DNA of 64,000 nt from Ipomoea triloba (lineage: Eukaryota; Streptophyta; Magnoliopsida; Solanales; Convolvulaceae), in NCBI RefSeq assembly GCF_003576645.1, contig NC_044923.1, forward strand, positions 2,710,509-2,774,508, given 5' to 3'. Below, in pieces: positions 11,501 to 26,600 of this stretch (position 1 is its first letter; each line of letters opens with the position of its first letter). The notes under the pieces are model-generated. The model saw nothing but the letters and a program-made list of their open reading frames with translations. It did no database searches and had not been told where the DNA came from. The position numbers were made by a program, and so were the translations under genes.

Positions 11501-12539
11501 TCTGCTGTGATAGTGTGATGGACTCTTTTCGTGTATACCTGCAGAACCCAGATTTCGTGTCGTTTCCACCTCAAGGAATGATTAATGGAAGTAGTAATGC
11601 TACTAGAGCTGGAGAAACCATTGAAGCCTCAAAACAACTACATGTTCCTCACATAGCATCAGAGAACCCGCAACTATCTTTCCTGCTTCCCCAGAATCGT
11701 TATTCATCTGCTTCTTTTGGCCCGCTTTCTTCGACAGGTGCAGCTCAGCAGGTGACTTGCTTGTTCCCACTTTCCCCATGTTATTAAAATACCATCTGTG
11801 TTGAAAACTTCAATTTCATTGTTCTGTTATGATGGCTTTCATGAACTTGTCAACTAGGTAAATGAGTTTGGTTTCTGATATCACACCCTGCCCTGCATTA
11901 GGCAAGATATAATAGTCTCTGTTTTAGGGAAACTGGCACTCACTATTTAATAGTGTGCATTGAGTAAACCTCGCCTTGTGAGTTGTGATCCTAACTTGCA
12001 AAGGACCACAAGGAGGTAAACCAGCCTAGATTGCCCATAGCTGACCGGCTCAAACCAAGAAAGCCGATAGGTTGTCCCTACTGGAATTCGAACTTGTAAC
12101 CTTATGGTTACCAAACCAACAGTCTGACCAACTTGGTTAGAGTTGCCCCAAACACATAATTACTACTAATACCTAGCCTGATTTAGAAGTGTTCTTGAAG
12201 CTGAAAGGAGTGTTCTTATGGTGACTATAGGTTCTATTGCCACCACAGTTTGGGAGTGCAGTAGCAGACGCCACAGTTCCACCAAGACTACAACTCCACA
12301 GGCAAGAAATACAAATTTGGCCTACCCAGCTCACACCTGCATACAAGCATGGTGAAGTTGTCAGTGCCTCCCATATACCGGAGTGGCAAAATGGAGGACA
12401 AAACGCGCATTCCCTTCTCCAATCTGCTCAAACCATGTTCCCGGGCTCTCGTTCTTCCTTGGACACGCTTGCCTCCAAGAACGCTCCCATCTCACTTGAA
12501 CAGCAGCAGCGGCTTATGCCCATTTCCTCATCACTATAA
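8576..12539 (+). CDS. Plant nuclear-type protein of unknown function, 12 coding exons, ~630 aa
   Basis: Exons: 8576-8659, 8997-9054, 9501-9622, 9778-9988, 10075-10354, 10434-10503, 10597-10666, 10789-10855, 10933-11017, 11121-11450, 11545-11751 and 12231-12539. All have GT-AG borders and the sum (1893 bases) is in frame. The protein opens MGCFESGGEDELQNGD. It carries basic patches (HSKRLKLPRK, VPRKLRSAIKKRN, RLKKDEKRSK), then TEDEQEVAETLYALAAMLPD, a Ser/Thr-rich middle with MELPIDLN, the block SWKRCCTHVYVCHLIKVLQ, and a Gln/Pro-rich tail ending LEQQQRLMPISSSL. The basic patches suggest nuclear location. The DEQEVAETLYALA and SWKRCxTHVY blocks recall a conserved plant family, but I cannot name it. 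A leader intron of about 1.2 kb probably precedes the ATG. Introns 1 and 11 each hold a SINE. The gene converges on the hexokinase gene, with about 520 bases between stop codons. Confidence 0.82.
8690..8922 (+). mobile_element. tRNA-derived SINE, family A (intron 1 of the 8576 gene)
   Basis: It begins ccccaaccaagttggtcg, with a box A-like part, followed by agtttgactcccag (a degenerate B-box). The family body includes ggctttcttggtttgagccg, acctccttgtggtccc and tagtgactgcgg. The same body recurs in at least nine other places in the window. Copies have A/B-box-like pol III motifs near their head but no long poly(A). Confidence 0.75.
11930..12152 (-). mobile_element. tRNA-derived SINE, family A (intron 11 of the 8576 gene)
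   Basis: The head is at 12152 and the tail near 11930, on the minus strand. It preserves ggttacaagttcgaattcc (B-box) and ggctttcttggtttgagccg almost intact, so it is one of the best-kept copies. It lies antisense within the host gene. Confidence 0.78.
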
Positions 12540-13059
12540 GGCTCAAGGGTAAGAGGACAGTACTATCATTTACCTGATGGCTTCGAAGGGAATGCCCGGG
12601 GACTCTACCCGAACAGCATGCCAGCGTTGCAAATGCTCTGCAATAGTCGCCATTAGAACGAACAACAACGCCACATCACATCAGAAGCCATGCCCGATCA
12701 CCATTGATTTATTCTTTTCTTTTTGTACATGCATATTGAGCAAGAACTAATGCTAGTAGCCAGTTGAGCGCGCGCACACATATATATATTGAAAAATTCT
12801 GATGGTATCTGTTTTTTGCAATTGAATGATCAGAAAAAAAAACCCTTTGGGGCATGTATGTTGTAGAGGCAAATAGTAAATGTTAATCCTGGAACATGGG
12901 TGAGCTTCTTTACATGTGAACAAACTGCATTATTCATCACAGAGGAACCAATTGTTCATTATTTTCAGACTGCATTATACAATAAGAAAAACTGAGTCTT
13001 TCATGGCAGAAGTGTAGCTATTTCAAGAATCACAACTTTTCTTGCAGTAAAATTATGGT
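12540..13059. other. Convergent 3' regions of the 8576 gene and the hexokinase gene
   Basis: The stretch holds the 3' leaders of two converging genes. A short tatatata run lies near 12780. No repeat family or extra open frame is evident. Confidence 0.6.
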
Positions 13060-16781
<3,722 letters not shown>

Positions 16782-16829
16782 TTTGGGTATTCTTGTGAGA
16801 TCAGATAAAAGGAAATTAAAAAGAAACAA

Positions 16830-17739
16830 AATATGACATTAGATAGAGGTAGTGAGGTGTAAAATGTAAAGGTGACGTGGAAATTGAAACAAGGAGCATA
16901 TATTATAATGGAAAATCAAATAGGTAACACTTCAATTCAAGCCCGTCACAAGAAGAAAATAACATATCAGCGTCTGCCATGTCAGGGCATATACAAGAAG
17001 AGATGTCCGGTAAATCAAGCTATTAACGGGACTAGTTCGATCTTTCATAAAGTAGATATTAAAATTAAACAGGCTTAAGGTCATCTACATTAGTAGATTT
17101 TGGATAAGTTTTTTAGGAAAGATGGGTGAGGTGGAGGAGAGAGCTGAGAGTGAGGCGAGAGGGGAAAAATGAGATTTTTGGTCAAAAATATGGGTCCCGC
17201 ATGATTTTTGATCTGCATTGTTTCAACACGTTGTGAGCAACTTGTGCGCGCAGTGAGCGTGTGATGCTTTAAGCAGTTTCCGTTTTCTCTTTCCTAATCA
17301 GACTTGTAAAAATCATAAAAAATCTATCACTATTGAGGATGGCATGATACCCTAACAAAATAATTAAGTATAAGAATTATGTTGCACCCAATCACTCGTC
17401 CTTCGAGACTGGTTTGTTTTTACTTTTGTTTGGTCGTTGAGTGACGAGGTTGAAATGAAATTGAGTCTGTTTGATCTGTACATATATATGGCAGCACGAC
17501 CACAAAAATACTTCATAACCAATTAAGAAAGTAATATTCGGAGAGATGGAGAATACTTGTGAAGTGGATGTGAAGAAACGTAGTCCTTCCATCGCACTCT
17601 TTTGAGCACACCCAAACAGCTCCCTACACATACATATGTGATTACGTGTATATATATATAGCTCCATTATTGATGTAAAATGCTGAATGATATATTGATT
17701 TAATCTCTCACAAATTAAACACTGCACATACTACGTGAT
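16830..17739. other. Spacer between divergent genes, with a MITE-like segment at ~17080-17345
   Basis: This is the region between the hexokinase start (minus) and the WEB gene (plus), so it should carry both promoters. Within it, tcatctacattagtagattt near 17080 faces aaatctatcactattgagga near 17320 as an imperfect inverted repeat, suggesting a MITE of about 260 bases. No target duplication was found. Confidence 0.4.
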
Positions 17740-19413
17740 ATGATGCTGAAAGCTATGGAAGGACAAGGCGGCTGCGCGAGGTCGGTGAGGATGACGAGGA
17801 AGGCGGAGATCGACACAAGTCCGCCGTTCCGGTCGGTGAAGGAGGCTGTCATGATGTTCGGCGACACTCTTCTCGCCGGCGAACTCTATGCCACCAAACT
17901 CAAACAGGTAATTAACACTTTAATTCATAACCAAATAATACACATTTTAGAACATGCTAGTGACGGTTGTGAGCTGATCAATTTTTCTCTGTCACCTATA
18001 AAAATAATGGTCATTTTTGTTAAATGATTTTTTTTTTTTTCAATTTGGTTGATATTATTACTTATGTTTAGAAATTAAAATAAAATGCATCATAAACAAA
18101 TTAATTTTGATTTTTTTTATTGAGAGAATTACACTGCTAATTTGATGTTTTAGTTATACGATAATAGTAAATTTAATATTATTTATGTTACAAGTGTAAT
18201 TACTTTTAGACCCCAACAAGTGCGTTATAAAGTGTCACAAGTTTTGTTAAAATTTATCGTTACGTTACATCACCAATAAATTTTATATTGCATTTCTCTT
18301 ATTCTTTTCCATCTGCACTTGAACTCGACAACTTAGTAACCATCACTAATACAAAACATCTAATCCGCTACTGTAGATGGCTAATAACATTTATTCTTTC
18401 TCTTAATTTGCACTCGAACTCTACAACTTAATAACTAGAATTGTAGATTTCTAACCTTTATTATTCTTTCCCTAAATTTGCACTCAAACTCCACTAACTT
18501 AAATAACTATATATATAGACCACTAACCTTTGTTCTTTTCCTCAATTTGCACTCAAACTTAATAACAACTTAAGTACCTATATATATAGACCACTAAACT
18601 TTGTTCTTTTCCTCAATTTGCACTAAAACTTAATAACAGTAACAAAAATGATAAGCATGCATATAGCTAATAACCTTTATTTGATCAAAACTAAATCATC
18701 AGTCAAGACCCAATTAACCCTACCTTTATTTGATCGAAACTATTCAAGACCCGATTAGCCCTAACTTCAAAAATGAGCTCAATGTTAATGGTAACTGGTA
18801 ACTGAACTTGAGGAATGTTATTTAATGATTTGAGTATTTAATTTGTTGAGTGTTGATTAAAAATAAATAAATAAATAAAAAATGGTGGCAGATGAATGAT
18901 GAGTTTGGATCGGGCAAAAACGGCGGCGTTCCAATGGCGGAGCTGGGAAACGTAACGGCGGAGCTGGAGGAGACAAAGCAAACCCTAGAAAAAGCTCAAG
19001 AAGAAAGCCTGATAATGGCGACATGTCTCTCCTCTTTACAAGACGAGCTGGAGCGGACCAAGAAGGAGCTCCGCCAACTCAAGGCGGAGCAAAAGAAATC
19101 CGACCAATCAGCGCCGCCGCCGCCGGCGGAAGAAGAAAACCTCAAATCCATCGAGGTCTCCTCCGAATTCGATCTCAAATCCGCAGATCCGACAAAACCG
19201 GAAAACAATAATAATAACATAGAGTTTCAGAAGAAGAGATACGTGACTTTCGCGAACCCGCCGTCCGTCGTCGCTCGCGTCATGGTGCCGGAAAGTGACG
19301 ACGCCCGGCTCGAGAGGCTCCCGTCGATGAAGAAGAAGAAGAAGAGATCGTCCATCCCGCTCATCGGAGGGCTTCTCTCCAGGATCAAGGGTGCTGCAAC
19401 AGCAAGAGCTTGA
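17740..19413 (+). CDS. WEB-family (DUF827-type) coiled-coil protein, 2 exons, ~229 aa
   Basis: Exon 1 is 17740-17907 and exon 2 is 18892-19413. The donor CAG|GTAATT and acceptor GGCAG|ATG join in frame. The N-terminal [20 protein letters not shown] is the signature of the WEB (weak chloroplast movement under blue light) family, near the small members of the At1g75720 type. Exon 2 gives a coiled coil at about residues 65-125 ([17 protein letters not shown] and [20 protein letters not shown]). An Asn-rich linker follows, then a basic tail ([20 protein letters not shown]). Large family members take part in light-driven chloroplast movement; the role of the small ones is less clear. The start may be the ATG at 17740 or the in-frame ATG at 17755. 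The 984-base intron holds a minisatellite. Confidence 0.85.
18310..18640 (+). repeat. Minisatellite in the WEB-gene intron
   Basis: About four imperfect units of 60-72 bases repeat the order tcaatttgcactcaaact, aataact, tatatatagaccactaa, ctttgttcttttcc. The best matching pair lies at about 18472-18610. The repeats diverge towards the 5' side. Confidence 0.75.
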
Positions 19414-20340
19414 GCGCATTTATGCATGCATGGAAACTATGGAAGTCATGAAATTATCATATCATATATATAATGTCTTTTTCATAGTTAATAATCATGT
19501 CGGTCGTTTAATTTTGATTATTAATAATATAAGTAAACCTCGTACCAAAGACATGTATTGTTGCTTGAATAATGTGGATGAGTATATTGTATTCCATTAT
19601 CTCTTTCCAAGTTTAATTTATATATGAGTTCTAATTTTTCTACCTCCTCAATTATAATTTTTTTCACTATATATTATTAGCTTATTTGTAAATTGTAATC
19701 ATCCCAACAAGTTTTTTTGATTAAATTATGTACGATGGTTTCGGACATTAGTTTTATGTGAAAAAATTACCAAAATAATTAAAAATGTTAAGAACTCTAC
19801 AGTTCCAATTGAAAGTCTAATGCGAGTCACTCTCTTTTAGGGGGGAGGGGGGAAGGCCCTAATGAGTATTAAGGCGAGTTGTTTAAAGGAAGTTTTTTCG
19901 AACTTCAAGAACATAAGAGATGACAACTTTCAACCTATGTTCCCAATCAAAAGCCAAAAGGTGACACCCTTCTTCCATTTGCCCAGCCATCTATTAACTT
20001 ATTAAAATCAAGCTAGCAATGTCTTGAGACATTCATGTCACTAGACAAAATATAATGAATCTAAGTAACTATAGTTCAAAAAACCTTTAATTTTCAAATA
20101 AAGTTTAATAGTAACTCGATGGACACATACGAAATTGTTCGAAAACCAATGTAATTACAATATAAACCTCATCGTAGTACCGTACCCCAAAAAAAGTAGT
20201 AAAATTGATCAACATGACACAAATAAGACATACATACATGATTTTCAAAAAAAAAAAAAAGAAGACATACATACATACATCATACATATATGGAAGTGAA
20301 GAATGTTGAAAAGTGAAAACAAAATCAATTAACCTCGAAA
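19414..20340. other. Intergenic spacer between convergent genes
   Basis: The WEB gene (plus) and the 20341 gene (minus) converge here. I saw AT-rich sequence, a G-run near 19842 and a tacatacatacat microsatellite near 20262-20282. No gene or transposon end was recognised. Confidence 0.5.
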
Positions 20341-20844
20341 TCACACCACAGCATCAGATCGCCGGCCGGCAAACGCCGCCCCCTCTTGCGACGACGACGA
20401 CTTGTTAAAGAACTCGATGCAATCAGCGATGGCCTCGTGGTAGTGCGAATTGGAAGAGTAATAATAGGAGGAGCTGCACGACGATTTGGGCGTCTCCGGC
20501 CGATCACACGACCTCCGCCGCTGCGCCGCCGCCGCCCGATTACCACCCCGCCTATCAGAAGAAGGGACAGAAAACAAAAGCCGCATAACAATCTTCCGAA
20601 ATCGATCAAAAAACTTCATGCTCGAAAAATTCAGCCTGTTATTGTTATTAACCTGCTGCACTTGCCGGGAACTACTAGTACTAGGTTTAGCTGTATTGGT
20701 TGTTGTTCCTATTTCAATGCTAACGAACGCTGTCTGGTCGCCGCGGCAACGACCACTGCGGCGATCTTTCTGTTGCTTGTAATGATCGGTGTACATTCTC
20801 TCCACCACTGCCAGAAAAGTCTCCGGGAAGTGCAGTGCTATCAT
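20341..20844 (-). CDS. Plant-specific single-exon protein, 167 aa, unknown function
   Basis: The frame starts MIALHFPETFLAVVERMYTD and ends FAGRRSDAVV. Basic and Ser-rich stretches dominate (KDRRSGRCRG, STSSSRQVQQ, SSDRRGGNRAAAAQRRRS). A compact motif, YSSNSHYHEAIADCIEFFNK, near residues 130-150 recurs in a family of small plant proteins that I recognise but cannot name. The middle MKFFDRFRKIVMRLLF could be an amphipathic helix. Codon use and GC content are clearly higher than in the flanks. A plausible minus-strand TATA box (tatataaat) lies 75-90 bases upstream. Long open frames on the opposite strand (20386-20988) are shadows caused by the Arg-rich coding. Confidence 0.75.
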   Translation of the reverse strand: MIALHFPETFLAVVERMYTDHYKQQKDRRSGRCRGDQTAFVSIEIGTTTNTAKPSTSSSRQVQQVNNNNRLNFSSMKFFDRFRKIVMRLLFSVPSSDRRGGNRAAAAQRRRSCDRPETPKSSCSSSYYYSSNSHYHEAIADCIEFFNKSSSSQEGAAFAGRRSDAVV

Positions 20845-20918
20845 GTCGGTCTTACGTTGTCGTTTAAAAAGATTCTTGAGGGTTCAATTCTGATGATGAT
20901 TCTCCACCCCGGTCTAGA

Positions 20919-20930
20919 TTTATATATTCT
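20919..20930 (-). promoter_or_regulatory. Probable TATA box of the 20341-20844 gene
   Basis: On the minus strand the motif reads aatatataaat. It lies about 75-85 bases upstream of the start codon, with a leader free of other ATGs of note. Confidence 0.5.
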
Positions 20931-20989
20931 TGCCGGAAAAAGGCGAAATTCCCTCACCCCACCCTCAATCCTCATATACCTAACCTGAC

Positions 20990-21980
20990 AAGATTAGTGA
21001 ATAATAAATTAGGGTGGTTATGTTAGATCTAAATATAGTCTAATGATACTGAATAATAATTTACTAGGCGGAAGTAGTATTGACCGAAGCCGTATTGATT
21101 TAATTTCCACGGCTCTTGGACAGTAGAACGGTAGAACGTCAAGCTATTTTTGTCTCCAATATATAGGGAGTAATATATTATTAGGAAAAATTTTACAGAT
21201 TCAGTTGTCTATTAGGTGGAAGGATAAATGTCTCGTGTCCATAAAGAACCCATAACATTAAGTTTAAATTATATATTACGATTATTAAGGTTTGATCATG
21301 TGTTTTTGTCCACAATATAATCTTTAACACCTGCCGGGGCCTGGATTTATATATTATGGGTGTTGGTGAGGATAGGATGCATGATAATCGATGGGAATAT
21401 TTAGGAAAGAAAGATTGATGTCGCAGTAGTAGCCATGTGATCAAATCATTTGCTTGGGTTTCTGCTGTCCGTGCCAGACTGCAATTGTTTATTCAGGTTC
21501 TTGAATTAAGGCCCGGTTTTGTGTGTATTTAAAATCTTTAACTAATAATGTAAGTTTGCCTAAAAAGTGGGTTGGTATTGTAACTATATTCTAGAAAATT
21601 TGGTCAAGTTTGATACGCTATATATGCCTATGATGTGATGGGGTAGTGGGTTGATTGAGGGTCGGATATAGTGGATAATTGAGTACGTTCATGTTAACGG
21701 GGTGGTGTTTGGCCATTGTTATATCTGGATTAAGGTTTATATTGTATTATGAATCCTGATACAAAAATTTTATACTTCCAATTAACACATTCTGTACCTA
21801 CGGTTGAATTTCTGTACATGTAAATAAATAATTCGACAATTGGTGACACATAATATGATAACTACGTGTACATAAACTGTCAACTACAGGTACAAAATGT
21901 TAAGTGTCGAATATACATAAAGAATAATTGTTGAAACATAATATGATAGCTACAAATACAGAAACTGTCAACAACAGGTA
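20990..21980. other. Intergenic sequence with part of the dispersed AT-rich repeat
   Basis: Nothing recognised up to about 21730. From 21740 on, phrases such as gacacataatatgata, caactacaggtaca and gtcaacaacaggtaca match the repeat family seen as a tandem pair at 49128-49530. Confidence 0.5.
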
Positions 21981-21981
21981 C

Positions 21982-22254
21982 ATAATCAGTCCAAAAGCGG
22001 AGGGTGAGGGGATGCACTTACTCCCCTAATTAAGAGAGAATTACAAGGTTTCCCCGAGGGGAAAACATAGCAAGGGGGAAACGAGTTAAGGCTTCCGTAG
22101 GAAGTCCGATATATATACCCTCCCCTCGAAGGGGGATAACGTTCCTTCCCTGCTGCTTTTGTGCTAAGTCTAAGTCCTCGGCGTTTGAGAATACAAATGT
22201 AGGTAAGCTAGCTCCAGGTGGAGCTAACTTGCCGGCTAAACCCTCGGCGATAAT
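21982..22254. mobile_element. Unclassified ~263-bp insertion with 5-bp ATAAT flanks
   Basis: The family sequence breaks at ataat (21982-21986) and resumes at ataat (22250-22254). The intact order is seen near 49390 (acaggtacataatgtgtc and then actacagataca). The inserted 263 bases are more GC-rich, with tttccccgaggggaaaac and a tatatata motif. The ends are not TG...CA and lack clear inverted repeats, so the class is unknown. Confidence 0.5.
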
Positions 22255-22800
22255 TACAAATACAGAATCTGAAGGTTATTTTATGATGAATTTATAACAT
22301 ATGCAACTGAATCGGTCCGATGAGCACTTTTACACCCCAACATTGAACCAAAAATATCTTATTCATATGCACAACCTTAACCATAATCCTATTGCATTAG
22401 TTGGTAATTATAATTGGCAAGCTGGAAAACAAAACACCATATCGAAGTGGTAATGATTTGGTGAAAGCTTTATAATCTTCATGTAACGACAAATCTTAAA
22501 GCAATGACTTGTTCATACCAAGATTAATGAAAAAGGTGTTTTAAAAAAATCATACTTTAGAGGAAATGCATGAATGAGATAAAGCTGCTACATCTTAATT
22601 AACCAAATTAATATTGAAATGCTATAAATATGTTTTTTAGCATTTTGATTGACTGGCTTAGTTTCTTAAAGCAAGGGCTTAATTAAGTAGCTCTGATGAT
22701 GAGTGGCACATTTTGTTCCCCAAACGTTTCGCTCGCCTATGTGTCCGCCACACCCGCGGGGCCTATCCATATACTATATTTATTGGCGCACCCTCCCTCG

Positions 22801-23085
22801 GTCACGAGTGGATGAAATATAATTTTCGTACTAAAAATCACAAATTTAATTATTATTAACAAATTTTAGTCGACATGGTCATACAAATTTGACAAAAGTT
22901 CAGTCACGAGTGAATGAGATATAATTTTCGTACTAAAAATCACAAATTTAATTATTATTAACTAACTTTAGTCGAGATGGTCATACAAATTTGACAAAAG
23001 CCTTGTTGAAAACAAATGTCGAGAATAGGTGCAAAGGATGTCACAAATTTAATTATTATTAACAAACTTTAGTCGAGATGGTTTG
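22801..23085 (+). repeat. ~100-bp tandem repeat, two and a half units
   Basis: The units start gtcacgagtg (22801 and 22903) and contain tataattttcgtactaaa, tttaattattattaac and tagtcgacatggtcat. A third, partial copy lies at 23040-23085. Confidence 0.75.
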
Positions 23086-23099
23086 AGAACTAAGGTAAA

Positions 23100-23218
23100 G
23101 AACGTTGTCAAGTACCTTATGATCTTATTACGATGCAGTATCGTCTCGATTGAGGTTCAAACCCACCCCCTTCTATATAAGAGTGCAACCAGGTGCCATT
23201 AGACCACGAAGTTAAAGT
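23100..23218 (-). mobile_element. SINE-like repeat, family B (copy)
   Basis: Read on the minus strand, a tRNA-like head tggtctaatggcacctgg is followed by gtgggtttgaacctcaat (B-box). It matches the copy at 57970-58115. Confidence 0.6.
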
Positions 23219-23603
23219 ATAATTATGTTATGAATAATTATTTATGTTTATTTGGGTTAAAAAAAAAACATAATCCACGGATCAAGTATATGGATCAGAT
23301 TAAGGTTTGAATTTGGAAATATGTAAACTTGGAGCCCACTACAGGCCCATTTAAGGTGAGTTGGGCCCAAAACCTGTCAAAGGAGTCGAGGAGAGAGAGA
23401 AGGAGCGGAGGCGGGGCAAATTCTGATTCGAACTCACCGCTTCCCCAATCCCGCCCTCCACCCCTCCGTCATTCCCGCTGTTTTGAAGTTACAACTCTCT
23501 ATTTTGCTTCCTTCTCTTTCTCTCTCTAAATCAATTTGTATCTATCTTCAAAGATACATACACATTGAAGGTTTGCTTTTCGTCGGTTACTCTTCACTCT
23601 GCA

Positions 23604-26600
23604 ATGGCGGCTTCTGGAGAAGACCTCGACCTTGACCTCAATCTCACGCTCTCCCAAGTTCATCTGGATTCCAAAGCTCCGCGCCTCGTTCCTTCGTCTT
23701 GTCGGCCTCACCATTTCGCTCGCATTCCTCCTCCTCACCCTGTCACAGTCTCCGACTTTCGCACGGACTCTCCGCCTCTAGCCTCTGCTCAGCGGCATTC
23801 CGCTCCTCTCGGCGTTTTTGTTCCTGTCAGTATTTACATCACTTGTATATATGCATCTCTCATTTTTTGTTTTGTTTTGTTTTGTCTTCAGTGCATGATT
23901 GGAAACTAATCAAGCTATATTAGTTGCTTTTAGAATTTCTGAAATTCACTTCTAGGTTAATTTGAGGTTGTTATTTTGGTAATTCTATCTCTGCGTTGTG
24001 TTGTTGAGCCTTAACTTTGCTAGGTTGTTTGCGGCAAATTGTTCTTCAATTGCTTTTTACTCTTGTAGTGCTAGCTTTTGGTTCTTTGATGATAGCTATT
24101 GCTGCTTGCATGCTCTTGAGTTGCAAGTTTTGGTTCATCATTTTATGATCTCACTTGCAGTTGTATATGATGATGTGTCATGTGTGGATTATTAACCTTG
24201 GTTTACTAGTCTGTACAAATTATAGCTGTGTTGAGGAGATTGCTAGTGATCAGAATTCATATTCTTGCCTCATTTAGTTTTATGTTGTGTGGAAATGCAC
24301 AGTATATTTATATTATGTTTTCTTGACTGTATCTTTGGATAAAGTTAGGATTTATTGCGGCTATGAGGTAGCCAGACGGTGGGCCAACAGCCCAACACAA
24401 CCGTAAAACAAAGGAAATAATAAAAAGAAATGCTGAAAACAATGAGACAGAATAATTGCCCTCAAATTAAAATCTGAACCACTTACAATGTGATCCGAGG
24501 GGTATTACTGCCAAAACCGCCATAAATGCTACCTAAAATAGAATAGGAAGGTATCCTGCCAAATCCGGAAAAGATCCTTAGGGAATCTCGCCTCCCTTGA
24601 GTGCTGCACCCGGTCGGGCACCATGACCAGACTGCTTACGTCAGGCAGACCGGCTGGATACCGGCCCGGCCCATGTACTGGTAATGACGATCGGTTGGTG
24701 GGCTCCAGATACCAGGGTAACTGCTAGATAGAATTGCATGAATCCGCTTATAGAGTTCTAGGTGGAATTCTATAAAGTATAAACCACCATCATGATATGG
24801 TGGAAAGGGGGGATGTTTAGTACTTTTAGAAATGTGGTTTCAAGATTACTGCTATAGGCATATTTATATTATGATTTCTGTGCATTGATTTGATTCGATT
24901 TTGGTTCTTTTTTTTCTATTTGGATTCTGTTGTAAGAACAAATATAAATTTGCTTCAAGTCTCATATTTATATCTTAGCTTACAAATCTTTTGTTGTCTA
25001 ATTAAGAAAAATGTGACTGGCTGCTCCGAGGCTGATAATATTAAAACTCTGACAATTCAAGTTCAAAAGACTGCTGAGACTGCCAATAATTCTCTGCTTC
25101 AACAAGCAACTTTTGCTGCTGAATGCCGTAAAGCAAGGGCTACAAAGCGTGCCAAGTATGGCACTCAGGGAATAAACTCAGGTAGTCAGGTTACATGAAG
25201 CAGAATGCACTGCATTTTGAGTTGATGCTGCATTGTTTTTGAGGACACTGACTTTGTTCATTTGTTATTTGCCTGTGTACCAGATCCTCTTGATAGCCTT
25301 ACTGTAGCTGGCAGTTGTCGTTATGACAATTCCTTGGGTAAGTCAACCGTAGTAAATGCTAGATGTCTAAAATGCGTGGTTGATCTATTCATTATTTTCA
25401 TGGAAAATATGCTACTGACAGCAAGATTTAACTACGTGCATATGATGATTTTTGACAGGCTTGTTGACCAAAAAATTTATTCAGTTGATCCAGGAAGCTG
25501 AAGATGGCACCCTTGATCTGAACCGTTCTGCAGATATTTTGGAGGTGAAGCATTTCATAAATTATAAGCTACAAAGCAAACTCGTAACTGGGTTTTGACT
25601 AGTGATCCTCAGTTAAAATTCTCTCTGTTCTCTTCTATTTTTGTTTCTCTTCCCTTCTTTTGAGTACACTTTTCTATGCAGGTGCAGAAGAGGAGAATTT
25701 ATGATATTACAAATGTGCTTGAAGGAGTGGGAGTAATAGAGAAAACTAAAAAGAATCACATGCGTTGGAAGTAAAATAGCTGATTTTTTCTCATGTTTTT
25801 TTGATATTGTTATATGCTTTTGAGTTATGACCTCTAGATTGATCTTCACAGAGGATTTGAGACAACTGAATCAAGAGAGTTACATGATCAAGTCTATCGA
25901 CTGAAGGTGGTCTCTTCAAATTTATAAAATCTCTTTGCTTGTAATTTGTTAATATTTTAAACTTTATACAAATGCTTCATTCATGGAAATGTATTTGATT
26001 GCACAGTGATGTATATATAAATTGCAATGCACTCACAGTAAACATAATGACAATGTGTAATCTTTGCATGTGAAGTATTCTAAGTGCAAAAGATGAAAGA
26101 CCGTTAGTGCTATAGTTTCTATATATTCTACAATAATCCAATTTCTGAAAGCCATCCCCCCAGCCCCCGTAAAAAAGCTGTCTCTTATGTTGTTTTTCCA
26201 TTTTGAACCAACTCTATCTGCTGACCATATATATAGCTAAAATGTATCAAAAACCCTATGCAACAAATAATACCTCCATCCCAATCAACCTTTACTTTTT
26301 CAGTGAATTGCATGATTTAAAACTTTGAAGTCTTATTGCTGCGATTTGCTGGTGATAGAAAAGATAAGTGCAATGGCATACTGGTTACCAGTTTTGTCTT
26401 ACTGTTGAATAAAATGTTAAGAATGAAGCACTATTCTTTAAAAGTGTTCTACTTGTATTTGTATAAATTTGCTGCAAGTGAAGCACTATTCTTTAAAAGT
26501 TTGGAATGACTATTCCATAAAGGCTTTAAGTTTTAGGAATGAAATAAGGACTGTATTTCTTTGGGGCAGAGGGTTTGAATCTGCCTTTTGAGTTATTCAC

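Noticed and set aside
20386..20988. 200-codon plus-strand frame opposite the 20341-20844 gene
   Set aside because: It is an Arg-rich mirror of the Ser/Arg-rich minus-strand coding sequence. The minus-strand product has a recognisable motif, a TATA box and sensible amino-acid use.
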